Origin: Hymenobacter mucosus
GTDB lineage: Bacteria; Bacteroidota; Bacteroidia; Cytophagales; Hymenobacteraceae
Reading direction: 5' to 3'
DNA: 64,000 bases
Assembly (NCBI RefSeq): GCF_900188255.1
Contig: NZ_FZNS01000002.1
Span: 124,001-188,000 of the forward strand
The notes below the pieces were generated by a model. The model searched no databases. It saw nothing but the letters and a program-made list of their open reading frames with translations, and was not told the DNA's origin. Position 1 is the stretch's first letter. Each line of letters opens with the position of its first letter. Shown here in pieces: positions 57,874-64,000 of the stretch. Both the position numbers and the translations under genes were made by a program.

Positions 57874-60426
57874 TTGAGCCTCACGTTTGACTTTGTACAG
57901 CCACAGCCTGAATCGGCTGGTAGTGCCGCCGACCGCGTTACGCTATTTGCGGACGTGATTCTGCCGCTACCCCTTCCTCGGCTGTACACGTACCGCGTCC
58001 CCTTTGAACTAAACGACCAAGTTGTAATTGGGGGGCGTGTAATTGTGCAGTTTGGGGCGAAGAAGACCCTTAGCTGCATTGTGGCGGCCGTCCACGAAAC
58101 GCCGCCTACTAACTACCAAGCGAAATACATCCTTGAGTTTATCGACGACGCGCCTGTAGTAACTCAGCCCCAGCTCAAGCTTTTCCGCTGGATGGCCGAT
58201 TACTACCTCTGCACTCTGGGCGAAGTCATTAACGCGGCGTTGCCTTCGGCCTTGAAGCTTAGCTCTGAGAGCCGCGTGCAACTGCACCCTGCCTTCGAGC
58301 CTGATACCAACCCCTACCCTCTCAGCGAGCAGGAACAAAAGATTGTAGAAGCCTTGAGTACTGGGGAGGAAGGAAAGTCCATGACCTTTACGGAGGTAGG
58401 CGACCTGCTCAGCATTACGTCTTTCCACAAGTACATTAAGTCCTTGATGCAAAAGGACGTGGTATTCTTGTTCGAGCATTTGCAGGATAAGTACACCCCC
58501 AAAGTCGTCAAGAAGGTACGCTTGGCTCACCGCTTTGTAGCTGAGGCTGCCCTCGAACAGCTATTTGCACAGCTGGCCTCGAAGTCAAAGCAGTTGGATG
58601 TGCTGATGCGCTACCTTCAGCGCGTACCCGTGTACCAAAACGAGCACAGCAACCACAAAGGCATGGAAAAGGCTGCGCTTACCAGTGCGCCTCACCTTTC
58701 GCCATCGGCGGTGAATACGCTCATCAAAAACGGCATCTTGGAGCAGTTTGACGTGATTGTCTCCCGCTTTCCGATGGAGGATGACGCCCAGGCCAACCTG
58801 CACTTCACGCTCAGTGAGGCCCAGCAAACGGCGCAGGACGACATCATGCAGCAGTTTCAAACCAAGGATATTGTGCTCCTGCACGGCGTAACGGGCGCGG
58901 GCAAAACAGAAATCTACATCAACCTTATCCAGCAAGCATTGGAAGGTGGTGGGCAGGTGCTTTACCTACTTCCCGAAATTGCTCTTACTGCTCAAATCGT
59001 TACTCGCCTAATGCGGGTATTTGGTACGCGCCTAGGCGTATACCACTCGAAGTTCTCCGACAACGAGCGGGTAGAAGTCTGGAACGGCGTGTTATCCGGC
59101 CGGTTTCAGGTAGTAATTGGGGTACGCTCCTCCGTGTTCTTACCCTTCGAAAACCTGTCCCTAGTAATCGTGGATGAGGAACACGAATCGAGCTACAAGC
59201 AGTATGACCCCACGCCGCGCTACAATGCCCGTGAGGTAGCCCTCATGATGGCGAACTTTCAGGGCGCTAAGACCTTACTTGGCTCTGCTACCCCCTCGGT
59301 GGAGACATTTTACCAAACCCGCACGGGTCGTTACGGGCTGGTTTCGCTTACTAAGAGGTTCGGTGAGGCTGGCTTGCCGGAAGTAGAGCTGGTAGACACC
59401 CGCAAAAGCCGGGAGCAGAAAACCATGCTCAACCATTTCACACCGGAGCTGATGCAGGAAATGGAAACCAAGCTCAGTCTCAAAGAGCAGATCATTCTGT
59501 TTCAGAACCGCCGGGGATATGCACCCTTCATCAATTGCCTTGACTGCGGCTGGATTCCGAAGTGTAAAAACTGCGCCGTAAGTCTCAGCTACCACAAGCA
59601 AGCCCACGAACTACGCTGCCACTACTGCGGCTACCACGACCGCATGCCCGTGGAATGCCCTGCGTGCGGTTCTCGCAATATCAAAACAGTGGGCTTCGGA
59701 ACAGAAAAGCTGGAAGATGACCTGAAAGTGATGTTGCCGGCGGCTACTGTGCAGCGTATGGACTTGGATACCACCCGCGCGAAAAACGCCTACCAGCAAA
59801 TCATTTCGGACTTCGAGAAGCAAACTACCAATGTACTTGTCGGCACCCAAATGGTAACAAAGGGCCTCGACTTTGCCAATGTAAGCTTGGTTGGTATCAT
59901 CAATGCCGACTCAATCATTCACTACCCCGACTTTCGGGCTCACGAACGGGCTTTCCAGATGTTCGTGCAGGTAAGTGGACGGGCGGGCCGCAAGGGCAAG
60001 AAAGGCAAGGTTATCATTCAAACGGCGGACCCCCAGCAGGTGATTTTCGATAAGGTAATTCGTAATGATTACCTAGAATTCTATGAATATGAGATAGGGC
60101 AACGACGGGAGCATGGCTACCCACCCTTCATGCGTATTATTCGCCTCACGGTAAAGCACGTGGATCCCGTAGCAGCAGAACGAGCGGCTATTTTGCTTAC
60201 CCAGGAACTGGTAGACCGCCTCGGACGTGAGGCGGTACTAGGGCCAGAGGCCCCCTATATTTTCCGCATTCGAAACTTCTACCTTCAGGAAATCACCATC
60301 AAGCTCAGCCGGGAACACACCGTACTGCGCGCGGCCAAGGCCGATATCCAAGATGCTATGAATATCGTCCGCGACCAGAAGGACTTTAAGCAGGTACGTA
60401 TTGCGGCCGACGTGGACCCAATGTAG
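57874..60426 (+). CDS. priA: Primosomal protein N' (PriA helicase)
   Basis: PriA restarts stalled replication forks by loading DnaB through its 3'-5' helicase activity. Walker A is GVTGAGKT at residues 338-345, and the DEAH-like box is VDEEHESSYKQYDP. The zinc-binding region has the paired Cys motifs CLDCGWIPKCKNC, CHYCGY and CPACGS. The 850 residues exceed the usual ~730-820 somewhat, mostly by small insertions. The gene starts with TTG (MSLTFDFVQP). Other in-frame ATGs lie too far inside. Confidence 0.95.
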   Translation: MSLTFDFVQPQPESAGSAADRVTLFADVILPLPLPRLYTYRVPFELNDQVVIGGRVIVQFGAKKTLSCIVAAVHETPPTNYQAKYILEFIDDAPVVTQPQLKLFRWMADYYLCTLGEVINAALPSALKLSSESRVQLHPAFEPDTNPYPLSEQEQKIVEALSTGEEGKSMTFTEVGDLLSITSFHKYIKSLMQKDVVFLFEHLQDKYTPKVVKKVRLAHRFVAEAALEQLFAQLASKSKQLDVLMRYLQRVPVYQNEHSNHKGMEKAALTSAPHLSPSAVNTLIKNGILEQFDVIVSRFPMEDDAQANLHFTLSEAQQTAQDDIMQQFQTKDIVLLHGVTGAGKTEIYINLIQQALEGGGQVLYLLPEIALTAQIVTRLMRVFGTRLGVYHSKFSDNERVEVWNGVLSGRFQVVIGVRSSVFLPFENLSLVIVDEEHESSYKQYDPTPRYNAREVALMMANFQGAKTLLGSATPSVETFYQTRTGRYGLVSLTKRFGEAGLPEVELVDTRKSREQKTMLNHFTPELMQEMETKLSLKEQIILFQNRRGYAPFINCLDCGWIPKCKNCAVSLSYHKQAHELRCHYCGYHDRMPVECPACGSRNIKTVGFGTEKLEDDLKVMLPAATVQRMDLDTTRAKNAYQQIISDFEKQTTNVLVGTQMVTKGLDFANVSLVGIINADSIIHYPDFRAHERAFQMFVQVSGRAGRKGKKGKVIIQTADPQQVIFDKVIRNDYLEFYEYEIGQRREHGYPPFMRIIRLTVKHVDPVAAERAAILLTQELVDRLGREAVLGPEAPYIFRIRNFYLQEITIKLSREHTVLRAAKADIQDAMNIVRDQKDFKQVRIAADVDPM

Positions 60427-60457
60427 TAGGCAGGGTTCAGACGGGAGCTTTAGCATG

Positions 60458-61222
60458 TTACAAGGACGCTACTACAACAATTAACCCTAGCAGCCCAATA
60501 ATAATAGCTGGCAGCCCAAAGAAGAACAATGAATAGACTGTTCCAAGAAGGGCACCGATTAGTAAGAGTATTGCGCTTAGGATTAAGAGAACAGAGCCCA
60601 CCTTGCGTAAGTGCGGATTGCCTTTCACAGGAGGCGTAGCTGCTGGAACACCTGTGTTTGCATCAGGGACCTTGGTAGGCCGACGAGCTTCCCGTCGGGC
60701 CTGACGCCGCAGCCGCAAACGGCCATTTTTACCTTGATAAAGCAGCAGGGCTACTCCCACAGGAATCAGAGCTAACGCTCCCAGCCCTAAATGAATGCTA
60801 CCCCAAGAAGCTTCACTCCATACGGCAGCTAATAAGGCTATCAACCCTGTGAAGGTGAGTAACCCACCAAGCATGTTTACTTTACTAGTGTGTGGATCTG
60901 GCCCCGTTGGTTGGGGAATTGTCCGACTTACTACCGTATCCGGTGAAACAAGTGGCGCCTTTGGGTGTGCTTCCGCCAGTGGTATTGCCCTAGTATAAGT
61001 AACGGGTAGTAGTTGACGCTGATACGCCGTTGTACTAGTATCACTGGAGGCATCGGCCATCAGTTCAGGTAATTCGGCTATAGAAGCAGCGGAGGCTGAA
61101 GACTTCAAAGACAGCGGGCGACCATATTCCTGAGCTGTTGGGAGAAAAGCAGAAACCCGAGTTGTCTGGCAGCCTCCCACTAAAATCAGGATTATTAACA
61201 ATCCCCAAAGTTGAAATTTCAT
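60458..61222 (-). CDS. Lipoprotein with C-terminal membrane segments
   Basis: I do not recognise a family for this 254-residue protein. It has a lipoprotein signal with lipobox GGC (residues 16-18, LVGGC) and a periplasmic stretch rich in Ser/Ala/Pro (about 25-115). Two helices follow (about 118-138 and 145-165), then a basic segment (RLRLRRQARREARRP), and two further helices at the C-terminus (about 210-254). The combination of a lipid anchor and later membrane helices is odd, so the signal may instead be a first helix. It resembles the neighbour at 61354 in layout. Confidence 0.75.
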   Translation of the reverse strand: MKFQLWGLLIILILVGGCQTTRVSAFLPTAQEYGRPLSLKSSASAASIAELPELMADASSDTSTTAYQRQLLPVTYTRAIPLAEAHPKAPLVSPDTVVSRTIPQPTGPDPHTSKVNMLGGLLTFTGLIALLAAVWSEASWGSIHLGLGALALIPVGVALLLYQGKNGRLRLRRQARREARRPTKVPDANTGVPAATPPVKGNPHLRKVGSVLLILSAILLLIGALLGTVYSLFFFGLPAIIIGLLGLIVVVASL

Positions 61223-61295
61223 GATCTAGAATAAAGCTTAGTAAATAGGCAGAAGAATAGTTCAGCTTCAAAGCACGAGAATTTATAGATATAAA

Positions 61296-61331
61296 TAAAG
61301 CCCTGACCGCCAGTTGGCAGTCAGGGCTTTA
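61296..61331 (-). terminator. Terminator of the small lipoprotein gene
   Basis: A 17-bp stem with one mismatch (TAAAGCCCTGAC paired to GTCAGGGCTTTA, plus five more pairs) around a 2-nt loop. On the minus strand T-rich sequence follows. It serves the gene ending at 61354. Confidence 0.8.
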
Positions 61332-61353
61332 GTAAAGGCGGCTACAGGGTGTA

Positions 61354-61932
61354 CTACACCTCGTCTAGTAGACCAAGGACGATAAATACGATACCGATAA
61401 TGGCTACAATGGACCCAAGGATACCACTGACAAGACCTAGCAGCAGGCCAACAAGCAGCAGAATAATACCGAGCTTGATGTTGCGGCTAATGGCGTTGGT
61501 ATCTTCTTTCGAAGCAACTTCCGACTTCTTATTTACTTGCGCTTTGGCAGCTAGTTTGTTTGCCTTTTGGGCTACCTTCTGTACCAGAGCCTTCTGAGCA
61601 AAGCTCATTTTAGGCGCTTCAGTGTTTTTTGCCGCTGCTTCTTTTACTGGTGCGCTTGCTACGACAGCACGCTCGGTTGCGGGAGCAGTCTGAGGCGCGG
61701 CGATGGGAGCTTGCGCCTCGGCCACTATAGCCTCAGGAGCGACAGAAGCCGTTTGGTCCGTGTTGGCAGCCACTGCCGGAGCCGGTTTCACAATAGTAGC
61801 GCGCTGGGTGCCATGGTACGCTGATGACGTCTTGGGCAACATGGCATACTCAGCTCGGTTGCAGCTAGTCAGGGCTACGGCTACGGCAGCTACGGCCGTC
61901 ACTTTGCGCATGATTCCGGATAGGTGTTTCAT
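61354..61932 (-). CDS. Small lipoprotein with C-terminal hydrophobic hairpin
   Basis: A 192-residue protein with lipobox LTSC near residue 24, then an Ala/Pro/Thr/Lys-rich, likely disordered stretch (about 30-150) with a helical segment MSFAQKALVQKVAQKANKLA. It ends in two close hydrophobic segments (about 150-190, GIILLLVGLLLGLVSG). The architecture is close to that of the gene at 60458 but not the same in sequence. Unknown function; possibly an envelope anchor. The ATG at 61911 is an alternative start. Confidence 0.75.
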   Translation of the reverse strand: MKHLSGIMRKVTAVAAVAVALTSCNRAEYAMLPKTSSAYHGTQRATIVKPAPAVAANTDQTASVAPEAIVAEAQAPIAAPQTAPATERAVVASAPVKEAAAKNTEAPKMSFAQKALVQKVAQKANKLAAKAQVNKKSEVASKEDTNAISRNIKLGIILLLVGLLLGLVSGILGSIVAIIGIVFIVLGLLDEV

Positions 61933-62158
61933 GAAAAATGGGTTTTGTGAATGGTAAGCAAACGGCCCTTATACGGACCAAGGTAGAAGATGACAACAAG
62001 AAAAAAACAATTAAATCTTTGCTTCAGCTTACTGTAGCAAGGTATTCGTCGGTTACGTAGGCAGTTACATTGCGGTTTCTTTCCGCTGTTTTTTGCCAAC
62101 CCGAACGCTTCTAGGCGGGCAGATGTTAATGCAACGCCCTTTATTTGCACTCGTGCGT

Positions 62159-62941
62159 ATGCCCTCTTCCTCCCTGATGTTATTGCGGACGTGCGGCGCT
62201 GGTCTGCTATTGCTGTCCATCGCTTGCGCCCAATCCCTTACTGAGAGTACCACGGCCCAATTTGCCGATCAGGAGCAGCGTCCGGTGGCTCCTGATACTA
62301 GCGGCTACGAACGGCGTGGCCCCCAAGACCCCAACGGTATCAGTAAATACTACCTGGGGCGCCAAATAGCCCACGTTATGGGCCACGAAGGCGCATCTTG
62401 GCTAGAGCGTTCCGACCGCCGAGAAGAAGAAGGCACCGACGTACTGCTGCGAGAGCTTAAGTTGAAGCCCACGGACGTGGTAGCTGATATTGGTGCTGGC
62501 ACGGGCTTTTTCACCTTTCGCATCAGCCCGCTTGTGCCCAAGGGGAAAGTGCTGGCCGTGGATATTCAGCCTGAAATGCTGGCTGCCTTGCGCGAAACAA
62601 AAACGCGCACGAAGGCAACGAACGTAGAACCCGTGCAGGGAACCACTCAGAACCCGAACCTACCTGCTAATAGTGTAGACCTGGTGCTCATTGTGGATGC
62701 TTACCACGAGTTTGACCACCCACGCGAAATGATGCGTTCTATTCGGCAGTCACTTACGCCCAATGGGCGGGTAGCCTTAGTGGAATACCGAGCCGAAGAC
62801 CCCAATGTGCCAATCAAGCGCATCCATAAGATGTCGGTAGCCCAGGCTCGGCGCGAAATGGCGGCAGTAGGCTTAGAACTGGCAGATACGGTAGAAACCT
62901 TGCCTCAGCAGCACCTGATGTTTTTCCGGCGCGCCCGCTAG
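62159..62941 (+). CDS. SAM-dependent methyltransferase with export signal
   Basis: A 260-residue class I methyltransferase. The SAM-binding motif I is DIGAGTGFFTF, followed by VDIQPEMLAALRE (motif II) and LVLIVDAYHEFDHP (motif IV). The N-terminus is a signal-peptide-like sequence (MPSSSLMLLRTCGAGLLLLSIACAQS) with a possible lipobox (SIAC), then about 60 residues before the catalytic core. SAM is cytoplasmic, so an exported enzyme is unexpected. The peptide may be an anchor, or the real start may lie further inside. Starts at 62126, 62132 and 62093 are also possible. I chose 62159 because it gives the cleanest signal. Confidence 0.8.
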   Translation: MPSSSLMLLRTCGAGLLLLSIACAQSLTESTTAQFADQEQRPVAPDTSGYERRGPQDPNGISKYYLGRQIAHVMGHEGASWLERSDRREEEGTDVLLRELKLKPTDVVADIGAGTGFFTFRISPLVPKGKVLAVDIQPEMLAALRETKTRTKATNVEPVQGTTQNPNLPANSVDLVLIVDAYHEFDHPREMMRSIRQSLTPNGRVALVEYRAEDPNVPIKRIHKMSVAQARREMAAVGLELADTVETLPQQHLMFFRRAR

Positions 62942-63017
62942 CAGTTTCTTGGCTCATAATAGCCCGATGCGCAACTACAGTAGACGAGCCTAGCCCCGCC
63001 TGCTTCTTAGGCTAGAC

Positions 63018-63050
63018 TTGTGCTCCATTTAGAGGGCGGCCGTACCTTTG
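63018..63050 (+). promoter_or_regulatory. queA promoter, TTG-N22-TACCTTTG
   Basis: A TTG (63018-63020) is followed after 22 nt by a perfect -7 box TACCTTTG (63043-63050). The queA ATG is 4 nt after the box, so the mRNA is probably leaderless. Confidence 0.6.
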
Positions 63051-63054
63051 TGGT

Positions 63055-64000
63055 ATGTCCGTACCAGCCATTCCCGATCCGCGCCAGCTTTCCATCCACG
63101 ACTTCACGTACGAGCTGCCTGCGGAGCGTATTGCCCCAGAGCCCCTCCCCGACCGTGACCAGTCGCGTTTGCTTTACTACCAGGGCGGTACCATCCACGA
63201 CCAGCAATTTCAGGACCTACCCTCCCTCCTGCCTCCCTCTACGCTACTTGTGTTCAACGATACCAAGGTGGTGCGGGCCCGCTTATTTGCCCAAAAGCCT
63301 ACCGGCGGAATAGTAGAGCTTTTTTGCCTAGAGCCCGTAGCACCGCACCGGGCCATTGAGCCCGCCATGCAACAAACAGGCAGTTGCGTGTGGAAATGCT
63401 TAGTGGGTAATGGCAAGCGTTGGAAAAGCGGGCCCGTACAGCTAGAATTTGCAGTGCAAGGCCAGTCGGCTACCCTGACTGCTGAACGCGTCGAACACGG
63501 TGAAGGCTACGCGCTGATCCGGTTCAGTTGGGAGCCTGCTACCCTACCTTTTGCGGAAGTGCTGCGAGCGGCGGGTCATTTACCTCTACCTCCCTACCTC
63601 AACCGTGCCGATACGGACGTAGACGCCGTACGATATCAGACTGTGTATGCTGCACACGAAGGAGCCGTAGCAGCGCCTACTGCCGGGCTGCACTTCTCAG
63701 AAGCAGTACTAGCCGAGTTGCGCGCGCGCCACATAAGTAGTGCCCGCGTTACGCTGCACGTGGGCGCTGGCACCTTTCAGCCCGTGAAGGCGGCTCAAAT
63801 GGCTGAGCATCCCATGCACGGGGAGCCCATCAGCGTGACAGCAGCCACACTACGTCAGCTGTTAGCTCATCTCCCTGCGCCTATCATTCCCGTAGGTACT
63901 ACCAGCCTACGAACTTTGGAAAGCTTGTACTGGCTAGGGGCTTACTTGGCCCAGCATCCCAACACCCCAGTATGGCACGTACGCCAGTGGCAGCCCTACG
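63055..64000 (+). CDS. queA: S-adenosylmethionine:tRNA ribosyltransferase-isomerase QueA (3' end cut by window)
   Basis: QueA transfers the ribosyl part of SAM to preQ1 at tRNA position 34 and makes epoxyqueuosine, the last-but-one step of queuosine synthesis. The first 315 residues are present and the frame is open at the window end. Family motifs are clear: LVFNDTKVVRARLFA, then ELFCLEP, AAPTAGLHFSEAVLAEL, VTLHVGAGTFQPVK and PVGTTSLRTLES. The start is the ATG at 63055, next to a strong promoter box. Confidence 0.96.
   Translation, partial: MSVPAIPDPRQLSIHDFTYELPAERIAPEPLPDRDQSRLLYYQGGTIHDQQFQDLPSLLPPSTLLVFNDTKVVRARLFAQKPTGGIVELFCLEPVAPHRAIEPAMQQTGSCVWKCLVGNGKRWKSGPVQLEFAVQGQSATLTAERVEHGEGYALIRFSWEPATLPFAEVLRAAGHLPLPPYLNRADTDVDAVRYQTVYAAHEGAVAAPTAGLHFSEAVLAELRARHISSARVTLHVGAGTFQPVKAAQMAEHPMHGEPISVTAATLRQLLAHLPAPIIPVGTTSLRTLESLYWLGAYLAQHPNTPVWHVRQWQPY

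Overview
The window looks like chromosomal DNA from a Bacteroidetes bacterium of the Cytophagales, most like Hymenobacter. I infer this from the FtsX/DUF3098/UppP/TruB/RibF order, a type IX secretion C-terminal domain, alternative complex III joined to an aa3-type oxidase, a MoxR/DUF58/DUF4129/DUF4350 cluster, and promoters matching TAnnTTTG with little Shine-Dalgarno signal. No rRNA, tRNA, CRISPR array, integrase or transposase was seen. The genome reads as ordinary core DNA with some accessory genes.

Layout. Positions 1-3729 (+) hold the end of ftsX, a DUF3098 membrane protein, uppP, truB and ribF. Positions 3789-7789 (+) hold an exported CarboxypepD_reg-like protein and the two subunits of a 3-oxoacid CoA-transferase, with an exported beta-lactamase-fold serine hydrolase between them. 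Positions 7987-9224 (-) hold a hypothetical gene and a decayed gene with two in-frame stops that conventional gene calling would miss. Positions 9445-14258 (+) carry a GNAT/carbon-nitrogen hydrolase fusion, a short-chain dehydrogenase and a tandem-DUF4394 type IX secretion cargo protein.

Positions 14347-22224 form a MoxR cluster: RDD protein (divergent), SpoIIM-like protein, a membrane protein, DUF4129, DUF4350, MoxR ATPase and DUF58. The set probably works together at the membrane, with the ATPase acting on the VWA-like DUF58 partner. A membrane glycosyltransferase-like protein and a GH20 beta-hexosaminidase follow, divergently transcribed. Next come a 1273-residue surface protein and a very large NtrY-like sensor kinase.

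Positions 34232-51532 (-) form a respiratory supercluster. It encodes alternative complex III (actA to actF), cytochrome c oxidase subunits II and I, heme A and heme O synthases, two subunit III proteins, subunit IV, a Sco-type copper protein, DUF420 and a small CxxC membrane protein. Electrons would pass from menaquinol through the Act complex and its haem subunits to the CuA site of CtaC and on to CtaD. A clean TTTG-N19-TAnnTTTG promoter precedes actA. Long stem-loops sit at actA/actB and actF/ctaC, and two terminators follow ctaD.

Positions 51924-64000 hold the rpsF-rpsR-rplI ribosomal operon, a GSCFA protein with a very long charged tail, a DUF255 thioredoxin-like protein, priA, two small lipoprotein/membrane genes, a methyltransferase with an export signal, and the start of queA. 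The most notable items are the fused six-haem ActA, the His-to-Gln change in Sco, the interrupted CoA-transferase operon, the two-stop pseudogene, the giant kinase, the GSCFA tail, and promoter boxes lying only 4 nt before start codons.
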